A stretch of DNA of 8,763 bases from Myxococcaceae bacterium (GCA_018262385.1 JAGSPQ010000081.1:1-8763); one strand, 5' to 3'. Positions 1 to 6,673 are shown, counted from the stretch's first letter. Translations and numbers: made by a program. The notes: generated by a model from the sequence alone, not told the origin.

Positions 1-3000
1 TTCTTCACCCGGGCGAGGAAAGTGGTGCGGGGACGAATGTTGAGCTCCTGCAACATCTCGTAGTTGCGCTCGCTCAGCTTCGCCTTCGCCACCCTCGACG
101 CCGGGTCATTGATGTTTCCAAACGTGATCGCCTGGGTCGGGCAGGCCTGGGCGCAGGCCGGGGTCACCGCTCCGTCCGGCAGCGCCTTGCGATCGCGGCC
201 CGCGCGCTTGGCGGCGATCTTCGCCTCCTCGACGCGCTGGGTGCAGAAGGTGCATTTCTCCATCACCCCGCGGTAGCGCACCGTGACGTCCGGGTTGCGC
301 TGCAGCTTGAGCGTCTTCATCCGCTCGACCTTCGCCTTGTCCCCGGTCAGCATTCCGGACAGGTTGCCGGTGGTGCCGGGCACCAGGTTGCCGGTGGCGC
401 TGAAGTCGAGGTAGTTGAACCGGCGGACCTTGAACGGGCAGTTGTTGGCGCAGTACCGGGTGCCGATGCACCGGTTGTAGGACATCGAGTTGACGCCCTC
501 TTCGTCGTGCACCGTCGCCGCGACCGGGCACACCGGCTCGCACGGCGCGTTCTCGCAGTGCATGCACGGCAGCGGCTGGTGGGCCGCCTTCGGATCGTCG
601 ATGTCGCCCTGGAAATAGCGGTCGATGCGGATCCAGTGCAGCTCGCGGCCCAGCAGCACCTGCTCGCGGCCGACCGAGGGGATGTTGTTCTCGGCGACGC
701 AGGCGATCGCGCAGGCGTTGCAGCCGATGCAGCTGGCGAGATCGATCGTCATCCCCCACTGCTGGCCCTCGTAGGTCACTTCGTCGTGCAGCTGAATCGG
801 CCGCGAGGGCCGGGACGTCGCCGCGCCCGGCTGCAGCAGGTTGTCGGGGATGCTGCCCTTCTTGGCGAACTCGCCGCCCTTGCTCCACTCGTCGGTGGTG
901 CCGGTGCGCAGCAGCGGCCGCTCGCCCAGGCCCAGGGTGCGCTCGACGCCCTTCGCGTCGACCATCTGGGCGAAGGTGAGCTCCTTGAACGGGTTGGCCG
1001 GAACGCTGAAGTGATCCTGGGTGGAGCAGAGGATCTGGGTGTCGCTGGTGCGGGTGAGGGTCACGCCCTGCACCACCCCGGTGTTGTCGGTCAGCAGCGG
1101 GCCGACGTCGACCCCCAGGCCGGTGGCCACCGCGCCGGTGGTCTTGCCGTACCCGTGGAGGATCGCCACCGTGTAGGCGGCGAGCCCGGGGAGCACGAAG
1201 GCGGGCGCCTTGATCTTCCGCCCGTCGACCGCCAGCTCGACCACGTCGGCCTTGTAGCCGTTGCGATCGACCTTGCTGAGGATGCCGGCCTCTTTGGCCA
1301 GCGCGGGCGAGACGAGCACCGCGTTGTCCCAGCACAGCTTGCTCATCGAGTCGGGCAGCTCCTGAGTCCAGGTCAGGTTGGAGAGCCGGCCGTCGAGGAC
1401 GTGGCCGTGCACCGCCACCAGCTCGAGCGCGCCCTTCGAGGGCACGGTGGGCTTGAGCTGCGCCACCGCGGCCGCTACCGCCGGCAGCAGCGGGGGCATC
1501 GGGGCGAGGGCGCGGACTCCGCCGGCGACGCCGTCGTGCAGCGCGCGGCGCCAGGCCTTCACTCCGGCCAGCTCCGAGCCCGCCGCGCGCCAGGTCTCTT
1601 CGACCAGCTTGCGGTCGGACCGCTCGGGGTGCCCGGTGAGCTGGGCCAGCAGCGAGGTGCTGGCGCGCGAACCGAACAGGGGGAGGATCAGCGGCTGGGC
1701 AATCGAGACCAGCCCGTTCCACGCGGTCGCGTCGCCCCACGACTCGAGGAAGTGGGTCAGCGGCACGTGCCAGGTGGCCTTCTGGGCGGTCTCGTCCGGC
1801 AGCACGCCGGCGTGAATCACCACCGGCGCCTTGGCCAGCGCCTCGCCGAACTTGAGCGCGCCCGGCGCGGTGTAGACGGGGTTGGCCCCGAAGATCAGCA
1901 GCGTCTGCACCTCGCCCGCGCCCAGCGCCTTGGTCAGCGCGGTGATCGAGTCGAGGTGCGAGGTGCGGGCCTGGCCGGTGGTCGACCGGGTGGCGGCCGC
2001 CGGATCCAGCAGCGCGTTGAGCGCGTAGGCCAGCGCGTGCACTGCCGGAGGCTGGCGCTCGCCGACGAGGATCGCGCTCGCCTGCTTGTGGGTGGCGAGA
2101 TCCTTCGCCAGCGCGGTGACGAACTTCTCGGCTCCGGCCGGAACCGCCGCGCCTTCGACCGCCGCGGCCAGCTCGCCCAGCGCCAGTCCGTGCTTGGCGC
2201 CCAGCTCGCGCGCGAGCGCCTTGAGCAGCTCGCCGCACTGGCCGCTCGGCACCCGGACCCGGTGATCGGCGTTGGCGCCGGTGGACGAGAAGACGCCCTC
2301 GGCGACGTACAGCCGGTTCATCGCCGCCGCGTCTTGACGGGTGAGGACCGCGCGGCTCTTGCCGAACTGCCGGGCCAGCCGCAGGTGCTCGGGGCCCTTG
2401 ATCAGGAAGTCGGAGTCGAGCGCGAAGAGGACCTTCGCGTTCTCCAGCTCGGGGTGGACCCGGGCGCCGGGGCCGAACGCCAGCTGGGCGCCGGCCTGCG
2501 CGCCGTCGGCGGCGAGCGGATCGTAGCGGTAGACCTTCGCCTCGGGCAGCTTCGCCTGCGCGGCCTTGAGCAACCGTTCGAAGGTGGGGCCGCCGTCTTC
2601 CTCGAGCAGGATCGCCAGGCCCTTGCCGGCCGCGGCGGTGAGCTTGCCGAAGTGCTCGGTGGCGAAGGCGTCGAACGCCTCCCAGGTGCTCGGCTTGCCG
2701 CCGCTGTGAGGCACGCGCGCGCGATCTGGATCGTACAGGCCCAACACCTCGGCCTGCGCCCAGATGTCGCTGGCGCCCAGCGAGGAAGGATGGAGCGGGT
2801 TGCCTTCGATCTTCGTCGGCCGCCCTTCGTTCGCCTCGACCACCACGCCGATCGCGCCTTCCGAGCGGTTGATCACGGTGGCGTAGTTCATCCGCACGCC
2901 GGGGATCACCGACTCCGGCATCCGGGTGTAGGGCAGAATCTCGTCTTCCGGCCGGCGGATGCAGGCCATCCCGCTCAGCGCGATCGACGCGCCGGCGATC

Positions 3001-3164
3001 TTCAGCACGTCGCGGCGGTTGAAGCCGTCGCTGGCGATGGTGCCGTTCTCGAACTCGTCCGGGCTGACCTCGCTCAGGTCTTTTTCTTTGTGCTCCAACG
3101 ACCGCCAGTGGGTCGGGGGCTGCGACATCTGCTCGCGCAGCGGGGCGTAGGGATCTTTCTTCAT
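1..3164 (-). CDS. actB: Alternative complex III iron-sulfur subunit ActB (3' end outside window)
   Basis: Periplasmic Fe-S subunit of alternative complex III, which moves electrons from quinol toward cytochrome c or the oxidase. 1054 codons are visible with no stop; the usual family length (about 950-1100) suggests only the extreme C-terminus is missing. The N-terminus has a twin-arginine signal (FNRRDVLKIAG, RR at residues 50-51), then a hydrophobic stretch ending MACIRRP. A long molybdopterin-oxidoreductase-like region follows; ActB homologues carry no molybdenum cofactor. The C-terminal ferredoxin-like part has four cysteine sets: CIGCNACAIAC (812-822), CMHCENAPCEPVCP (867-880), CIGTRYCANNCP (899-910), and C971/C974 with C1004/C1008. 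These fit the three [4Fe-4S] plus one [3Fe-4S] known for ActB. The ATG at 3164 is the only plausible start in frame after actA; its ribosome site (GGAA) is weak, so coupling to upstream translation is likely. Often misannotated as a molybdopterin oxidoreductase. Confidence 0.95.
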   Translation of the reverse strand, partial: MKKDPYAPLREQMSQPPTHWRSLEHKEKDLSEVSPDEFENGTIASDGFNRRDVLKIAGASIALSGMACIRRPEDEILPYTRMPESVIPGVRMNYATVINRSEGAIGVVVEANEGRPTKIEGNPLHPSSLGASDIWAQAEVLGLYDPDRARVPHSGGKPSTWEAFDAFATEHFGKLTAAAGKGLAILLEEDGGPTFERLLKAAQAKLPEAKVYRYDPLAADGAQAGAQLAFGPGARVHPELENAKVLFALDSDFLIKGPEHLRLARQFGKSRAVLTRQDAAAMNRLYVAEGVFSSTGANADHRVRVPSGQCGELLKALARELGAKHGLALGELAAAVEGAAVPAGAEKFVTALAKDLATHKQASAILVGERQPPAVHALAYALNALLDPAAATRSTTGQARTSHLDSITALTKALGAGEVQTLLIFGANPVYTAPGALKFGEALAKAPVVIHAGVLPDETAQKATWHVPLTHFLESWGDATAWNGLVSIAQPLILPLFGSRASTSLLAQLTGHPERSDRKLVEETWRAAGSELAGVKAWRRALHDGVAGGVRALAPMPPLLPAVAAAVAQLKPTVPSKGALELVAVHGHVLDGRLSNLTWTQELPDSMSKLCWDNAVLVSPALAKEAGILSKVDRNGYKADVVELAVDGRKIKAPAFVLPGLAAYTVAILHGYGKTTGAVATGLGVDVGPLLTDNTGVVQGVTLTRTSDTQILCSTQDHFSVPANPFKELTFAQMVDAKGVERTLGLGERPLLRTGTTDEWSKGGEFAKKGSIPDNLLQPGAATSRPSRPIQLHDEVTYEGQQWGMTIDLASCIGCNACAIACVAENNIPSVGREQVLLGRELHWIRIDRYFQGDIDDPKAAHQPLPCMHCENAPCEPVCPVAATVHDEEGVNSMSYNRCIGTRYCANNCPFKVRRFNYLDFSATGNLVPGTTGNLSGMLTGDKAKVERMKTLKLQRNPDVTVRYRGVMEKCTFCTQRVEEAKIAAKRAGRDRKALPDGAVTPACAQACPTQAITFGNINDPASRVAKAKLSERNYEMLQELNIRPRTTFLARVK

Positions 3165-3208
3165 GGCGAGTTCCGGGCGAAGCCGCGTTCGTCGTTGCCA
3201 GTCTTCAT
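3161..3208 (-). other. Possible 15-codon leader ORF between actA and actB
   Basis: An ATG at 3208 opens a 15-codon frame (MKTGNDERGFARNSP) whose TGA overlaps the actB ATG as ATGA. The actA stop and the bases after it read TGAGGA, a plausible Shine-Dalgarno about 11 bases upstream of this ATG. This could couple actB translation to actA. It may equally be chance; nothing but the arrangement supports it. Confidence 0.2.
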
Positions 3209-3222
3209 GGGGTCGTGGGTCC

Positions 3223-3945
3223 TCACCGGTGACAGCCGGTGCAGCCGGTAGTCGCGAACGTCTGGTGGGTGCCGTCTGCGGCGGCGACCCGTACCCGGCC
3301 CAGATCTCCCGGGGGGTGGAGGCCGACCGCGATCTTCGCCGCCTTGTCCCGCCAGGCGAGATCCCCGGTCCAGCCCATCCGGGTGATCGCCTCGACCGGG
3401 CGAAGATTGGGCGCCGGATCGCTGTGGCACTCGAGGCACCACGACATCGACAGCGGCTGCACCTGCTTGACGACCGCCATCGTGTCGATCCGGCCGTGGC
3501 AGGTCTCGCAGCCGATCGCGGCGCGATTCTCTCCGGTGCCGAAGCCCATGTGGGCGCTGTGGTCGAAGTAGGCGAAGTCCGGCAGCTTGTGGATCCGCTT
3601 CCAGGCGATCGGGGTGCCGTTGGTCCAGCTCTGCCGCATCACCTCGAGGGTGGGCGCGTCCTTCTTGATCTGCGAGTGGCAGTTCATGCACGTCTGGGTC
3701 GGAGGCACCCCGGCGTGCGGGCCGCGCTCGACGTAGGCGTGGCAGTACCGGCAGTCCATCTGCAGCTCACCCGCGTGCTGCAGGTGGCTGTAGGCGATCG
3801 GCTGCTTCGGCATGTAGCCGACGTCGGTGTTGTACGGCGAGGCCCAGTAATAGACCCCGAAGATGCCGGCCGATGCCAAAACCAGGGTGGCGATCAAGGT
3901 GTAGCGCGGGGTTTCGTTCGACCACCGCGGAAAAATCTGAGCCAT
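3223..3945 (-). CDS. actA: Alternative complex III pentaheme cytochrome c subunit ActA
   Basis: Membrane-anchored multiheme cytochrome c of alternative complex III; it sits on the periplasmic side with ActB and takes part in electron transfer out of the quinol-oxidising core. The 240-residue protein has a short cytoplasmic N-terminus, one membrane helix (about residues 15-36) that probably serves as an uncleaved anchor, then five CxxCH heme motifs: CRYCH (65-69), CMNCH (86-90), CETCH (146-150), CLECH (170-174) and CTGCH (235-239). The protein ends one residue after the last motif. Additional histidines (for example in HLQHAGE, FDHSAH, RIHK) are candidate distal heme ligands. It is the first gene after the only sizeable intergenic gap and is followed 58 bases later by actB, the standard actA-actB order. 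A GAGG lies 11 bases before the ATG. Heme count, length and context make the call firm. Confidence 0.95.
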   Translation of the reverse strand: MAQIFPRWSNETPRYTLIATLVLASAGIFGVYYWASPYNTDVGYMPKQPIAYSHLQHAGELQMDCRYCHAYVERGPHAGVPPTQTCMNCHSQIKKDAPTLEVMRQSWTNGTPIAWKRIHKLPDFAYFDHSAHMGFGTGENRAAIGCETCHGRIDTMAVVKQVQPLSMSWCLECHSDPAPNLRPVEAITRMGWTGDLAWRDKAAKIAVGLHPPGDLGRVRVAAADGTHQTFATTGCTGCHR

Positions 3946-4097
3946 TAGTTGGAGGACCTCGTTGTGCGGCGGCGGGTGGTTACCGAACCCTCACGCCTGC
4001 GACAAGATTTATTCGCGTGGATCCATAAGCGGCGCAGCCTTTGTCCGATCCGGGTGCAACCACCGAATCTAATTAAGCGAATCAGCCAGACCGGGGT
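3946..4097 (-). promoter_or_regulatory. Intergenic gap, candidate act-operon promoter region
   Basis: This is the only gap over 60 bases in the window, between the SCO-like gene stop and the actA ATG. It contains two A+T-rich pockets unusual for this sequence: around 4069-4080 (CTTAATTAGATTCG on the minus strand) and around 4003-4016 (GCGAATAAATCTTG). I see no convincing -35/-10 pair, no sigma-54 GG-N10-GC element and no stem-loop with a T run, so neither a promoter nor a terminator can be pinned down. The gap would allow act genes to be transcribed separately from the cox genes, but read-through is equally possible. Confidence 0.35.
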
Positions 4098-4733
4098 TCA
4101 GGGGTTGGGGCCCTGCTTGGCCAGCAGCCGAGCCGCGTTGATCGCGTTTCCGCGCCCGAGGCCCTCGTCTTTCCAGAAGACGCGCAGGGCGCCGTTCTGG
4201 TCGACCACCCCGACCGTCGGCACCTGGAGCCACTGGTCGAGGGTGGTGCCGGCGTCGAAGTCTTCGCTGAAGCCGCCGGCGTTGCGGGTCTGGAGCGCCT
4301 GCTTGAAGGCCGGCTGAAACTGCCCCATCGCCAGCGCCTCGAACTTCTCCGGCGTGCCGCTGAGCACCACCCAGGATTCGCTTCCCGCCGGGCCCGGCTG
4401 GCCGGGAGCGACGAACGAGACGAGGACAATCTTTCCCCCCAGGTCCTGGACGTGGCGGAGGATCTCCCCGAACTCGGCCCGCCGGGCGGGGTCGGCGGTG
4501 AAGCTGGCGAGCCACACCTTGCCCTTGAGCTGCTCGGAGCCGAACGGGCCTCCGTCGGGAAGCTCCAGCTGCCACTGCCCCACCGACGGCCCGGGAGGCG
4601 GCGCCCGCAGGGTGCGCCGCTGCAGGAAGGGCAGCGCGGTGATCACGATCACCCCGAAGATGAACGCCAACACGAACGGGTTTCGCCACAGCGGCACCTT
4701 CGGCGCAGGACCCTCGGGCGCCGGCTCGTTCAC
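4098..4733 (-). CDS. SCO1/SenC-like thioredoxin-fold membrane protein lacking copper ligands
   Basis: SCO proteins are membrane-anchored thioredoxin-fold chaperones that deliver copper to, or reduce, the CuA site of cytochrome oxidase. This 211-residue protein has the usual layout: short N-terminus, one membrane helix (about 18-37), then a periplasmic domain with SCO-like segments (GKVWLASFT at 71-79, KIVLVSFV at 101-108, VPTVGVVDQNGALRVFW at 171-187). It contains no cysteine. Where the family has FTxCPxxxCP, it reads FTADPARR, so the two copper cysteines align with D81 and R85. The conserved late histidine is also absent; the only histidine is H94. A classical copper-transfer or disulfide role is therefore unlikely. 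It overlaps the upstream CxxC gene by four bases (ATGA), indicating coupled translation, and ends the cox operon. Family assignment rests on fold-like segments and context and is moderately sure; function is open. Confidence 0.7.
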   Translation of the reverse strand: MNEPAPEGPAPKVPLWRNPFVLAFIFGVIVITALPFLQRRTLRAPPPGPSVGQWQLELPDGGPFGSEQLKGKVWLASFTADPARRAEFGEILRHVQDLGGKIVLVSFVAPGQPGPAGSESWVVLSGTPEKFEALAMGQFQPAFKQALQTRNAGGFSEDFDAGTTLDQWLQVPTVGVVDQNGALRVFWKDEGLGRGNAINAARLLAKQGPNP

Positions 4734-4960
4734 TGCGGCGGCGGCGGCTGAGGCGGCGGGGCCAGCGCCTCGCGCTCGGCCCGGCGGACCCGGAAGGCGA
4801 TGAAGCCAATCACCCCGCCCATCATCAACAGCGGCAGCAGCGACATCACCGCCGTCATCGCCTGGTAGGTGCCCTTGGTGTCAGTGGCCGCGCCGCAGGT
4901 CGGGCAGGCGAGCGCGATCGACCCGCTCAGCAGCACCGCGAGGACGGCGAGCGCGCGCAT
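4730..4960 (-). CDS. Small CxxC membrane protein of the cox operon, function unknown
   Basis: A 76-residue protein with a hydrophobic N-terminal signal (residues 1-18), then CPTCG (C19, C22), a short polar stretch, a membrane helix (about 38-57), a basic FRVRR stop-transfer sequence and a proline/glutamine-rich tail. The ALA-C junction could be a signal peptidase I site leaving the CxxC at the mature N-terminus on the periplasmic side; it is a poor lipobox. The start is fixed by overlap: its ATG shares one base with the TGA of the upstream subunit III gene (TGATG), and its own stop overlaps the next ATG by four bases. A role in oxidase biogenesis, such as copper or thiol handling, is inferred only from the CxxC and the position next to an SCO-like gene. 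I do not recognise a named family. Confidence 0.75.
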   Translation of the reverse strand: MRALAVLAVLLSGSIALACPTCGAATDTKGTYQAMTAVMSLLPLLMMGGVIGFIAFRVRRAEREALAPPPQPPPPQ

Positions 4961-5571
4961 CAGAAGTACACCCGCACGTAGATCACCGGCCACATCCCGA
5001 CCACGAAGTACCAGAACGCCTGGGTGGTGTAGAAGACGCTCGGCTTCAGCGTGCCGGCGCGCAGCTTGATCAGCGCCCAGGCGAGCAGGCCGAGCGCGGC
5101 CAGCGCGTGGGCGCCGTGAACGCCGATGATCAAATAGAAGAACGAGCCGAGGGTGCTGGAGGTCATCGTCAACCCCTGGCCGAGCAGGCGGACCCACTCC
5201 CACCCCTGCAGCCCGACGAAGGTGAGCCCGAGGGCGAGGCAGATCGCCAGCGCCAGCACCCCGCCCTTCGACCCTTCGGCTCCGCTCGGGGCAGGCTTCT
5301 GGTAGGCGCGGTGGGCGAACCAGAGCGCGAGCCCGCTGAGGATCAGCACGGCGGTGTTGAGTCCGGTGGCGGTGGCGGGCAGCAGCGGCTGGCCGGGCGG
5401 CGGCCACGACATCGGCAGGTTCGACGCGCGGACGATGGTGAACGCGCTCAGCATCCCGGCGAAGAACATCACCTCGGCGGTGATGAAGATCAGCATCCCC
5501 ATCACTCCGTTGGGGAGGATCGGCACCCGCCGAAGCGACCGCGGGGGCTCTGAGGGAATCGTTCCGTCCAT
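4960..5571 (-). CDS. Cytochrome c oxidase subunit III family protein, second copy
   Basis: A 203-residue membrane protein of the heme-copper oxidase subunit III family. Subunit III binds no redox metal; it packs against subunit I and supports stability and proton uptake. About five helices are visible (roughly 22-46, 68-88, 104-128, 141-170, 180-202). It carries the family Glu in FVGLQGWEW (E125), the GLTMTSSTLGSFFYLIIGVHGAHAL segment at 133-157, and the C-terminal AFWYFVVGMWPVIY. It is clearly related to, but distinct from, the subunit III encoded two genes upstream. Residues 92-103 (KPAPSGAEGSKG), in the predicted cytoplasmic loop between helices 2 and 3, are encoded by a dispersed-repeat sequence. 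The gene starts 14 bases after coxD with only a weak ribosome site, and its stop overlaps the next start, so it is part of one operon. Confidence 0.88.
   Translation of the reverse strand: MDGTIPSEPPRSLRRVPILPNGVMGMLIFITAEVMFFAGMLSAFTIVRASNLPMSWPPPGQPLLPATATGLNTAVLILSGLALWFAHRAYQKPAPSGAEGSKGGVLALAICLALGLTFVGLQGWEWVRLLGQGLTMTSSTLGSFFYLIIGVHGAHALAALGLLAWALIKLRAGTLKPSVFYTTQAFWYFVVGMWPVIYVRVYF
5264..5297. repeat. Dispersed short repeat of the 'CPERSRR' type, inside a subunit III gene
   Basis: The plus-strand segment opens CCCTTCGACCCTTCGGCTCC and ends GCTCGGGGCAGGCT. It resembles the short interspersed element (TTCGACTCCGCTCAGG...GGCAGGCT) scattered through many environmental bacterial genomes. 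On the minus strand, one unused reading frame spells ACPERSRRVEG, the hallmark peptide of that element. Here it is read in the gene's own frame as KPAPSGAEGSKG and keeps the reading frame open. Only one copy is in the window, so repetitiveness is inferred from resemblance, not observed. Confidence 0.55.
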
Positions 5572-5585
5572 CGCGCGTCTCGTGG

Positions 5586-6062
5586 CTAGTGCTTGGCGGG
5601 CTCGGCGGGGGCCGGGGCAGTGGGCGCGGGAGGCACCGGTGCGGCGTGATCGCCCGCGGGCGCCTTCTCGTCATGGTGCGCTCCCGGGTGGAGCAGCATC
5701 CCGCGCTTGACCGACTCTTTGGCCGCGGTGTTCTCCCACCGGGTGCCCTCGTGCTTCATCACGTCCGGCGAGATCGCCGCGATCATCAGCGCCATGATCG
5801 CCAGCATCGTTCCCAGCATGTAGGGGACGATCTTCTTCTCGTGGTTCAGGTGCATGAACCTCGTCGCGACCAGGTACGCCTTCACCACCGCGACCCCGAA
5901 GGCGGTGACCATCGTCACCACCCGGATCTCCAGCATCGGGCCCAGCACGCTGACCACCAGCAGCACGCAGAGGATCGCCCAGATCTTCACGTAGTTGGTG
6001 GGGGGATGGCTGGCGTGCGGCGCGCTGCCCGGCGACTGCTCGGCGTGTGCGTGATCAGACAT
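5586..6062 (-). CDS. coxD: Cytochrome c oxidase subunit IV (prokaryotic type)
   Basis: Small accessory membrane subunit of the aa3-type oxidase. The 158-residue protein has three predicted helices (about 25-44, 48-66, 80-98) with the family signature KAYLVATRFMHLNHE (61-75) after helix 2. The N-terminal tail is histidine-rich (H4, H6, H16, H19). The C-terminus extends some 60 residues past the last helix as an Ala/Pro/His-rich tail (H125, H129, H130, H139, H158) with no recognisable domain; this is longer than the roughly 100-residue core typical of the family. The ATG at 6062 follows the coxC stop by nine bases. The coxC stop codon forms part of a GTGAGG ribosome site seven bases from this start, which supports both the start choice and coupled translation. 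The symbol follows common usage; ctaF is an equivalent name. Confidence 0.88.
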   Translation of the reverse strand: MSDHAHAEQSPGSAPHASHPPTNYVKIWAILCVLLVVSVLGPMLEIRVVTMVTAFGVAVVKAYLVATRFMHLNHEKKIVPYMLGTMLAIMALMIAAISPDVMKHEGTRWENTAAKESVKRGMLLHPGAHHDEKAPAGDHAAPVPPAPTAPAPAEPAKH

Positions 6063-6071
6063 GGGTCAGCC

Positions 6072-6644
6072 TCACTTCGCGATGTAGAGAAGCGGGAAGA
6101 GGAAAATCCAGACGAGGTCGACGAAGTGCCAGTAGATGCCGATGTTCTCGACCCGCTGGAGCTCCTTGTTCTTCTTCGCGTCGGCGGCGACGAACAGCAT
6201 GATCACCATCCCCGCGATCACGTGCAGCCCGTGCAGCCCGGCGGCGGTGTAATAGAACGACCAGAAGGTGTTCGAGGTGATCGTCATCCCGTGCTGGATC
6301 TCGGTGGTCCACTCGATCGACTTGACGATCAGGAAGACCAGCCCGCCCAGACAGGTGAGGTAGAGGAAGTTGGCGGCCTTCTTCCCGTCGCCCTTCTCCG
6401 CCGCCTGGTGGCCGAGCACCGCCGCGAGGCTGGAGGTCAGCAGCACGAAGGTGTTGAACGCTCCGGCCCAGGTGTTGGTGTTCGCCGCCTGGTTGGCCCA
6501 GTCGGGGTGACCGAGCCGGTGCATCACGTAGCCGCCGAGCAGCCCGCCGAAGATCACGATCTCGGAGGCAATCACCCACCAGACCGCCAGCCGGCCCGTG
6601 GGGACTCCGGTCGCGCTGCGGGTCGTGGCGATGGGTCGAATCAT
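6072..6644 (-). CDS. coxC: Cytochrome c oxidase subunit III
   Basis: Subunit III of the aa3-type oxidase, 190 residues, the short five-helix bacterial form (helices near 20-42, 62-80, 93-112, 127-153, 170-188). Signature stretches include WWVIASEIVIFGGL (22-35), the conserved Glu in IVKSIEW (E111), SFYYTAAGLHGLHVIAGM (129-146), and the C-terminal YWHFVDLVWIFLFPLLY (171-187). The start at 6644 is supported by an AGGTGA ribosome site four bases upstream. The gene follows coxA after 29 bases and precedes coxD by nine. A much longer open frame extends upstream across coxA in another frame, but that extension is a high-GC shadow without oxidase similarity. With the second subunit III gene downstream, this operon encodes two divergent members of the family. 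Confidence 0.95.
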   Translation of the reverse strand: MIRPIATTRSATGVPTGRLAVWWVIASEIVIFGGLLGGYVMHRLGHPDWANQAANTNTWAGAFNTFVLLTSSLAAVLGHQAAEKGDGKKAANFLYLTCLGGLVFLIVKSIEWTTEIQHGMTITSNTFWSFYYTAAGLHGLHVIAGMVIMLFVAADAKKNKELQRVENIGIYWHFVDLVWIFLFPLLYIAK

Positions 6645-6648
6645 GGCT

Positions 6649-6654
6649 TCACCT
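6649..6654 (-). promoter_or_regulatory. Ribosome binding site of coxC
   Basis: AGGTGA on the minus strand, four bases before the coxC ATG at 6644. It decides the start inside an open frame that runs far upstream through coxA. Confidence 0.6.
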
Positions 6655-6673
6655 GCGTCGCGCGGTTCATGAC

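Noticed and set aside
106..2238. A 710-codon minus-strand frame inside actB
   Set aside because: It is in a different frame from the Fe-S motifs, Arg/Ala/Gly-rich, and has no domain; the true actB frame runs through the whole region.
1..3164. ActB as a catalytic molybdopterin oxidoreductase
   Set aside because: The four ferredoxin-type cysteine sets at the C-terminus, the Tat signal and the adjacent pentaheme ActA identify ACIII, whose ActB lacks the molybdenum cofactor.
507..3251. A 914-codon open frame on the plus strand opposite actB
   Set aside because: It is antisense to a clearly recognised Fe-S protein, has an Arg/Gly/Ala/Val-rich low-complexity composition and no domain; it arises from GC-biased third positions.
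3951..3960. GAGGTCCTCC before actA as a hairpin hiding the ribosome site
   Set aside because: The complementary arms are separated by a single base, too short to form a stable hairpin loop.
4081..4125. Terminator after the SCO-like gene
   Set aside because: The region has C-rich runs but no clear inverted repeat followed by a T tract on the minus strand.
4961..5674. N-terminal extension of the 76-residue CxxC protein across the second subunit III gene
   Set aside because: The extension is Arg/Pro-rich out-of-frame translation; the signal peptide begins at the ATG at 4960, which overlaps the preceding stop.
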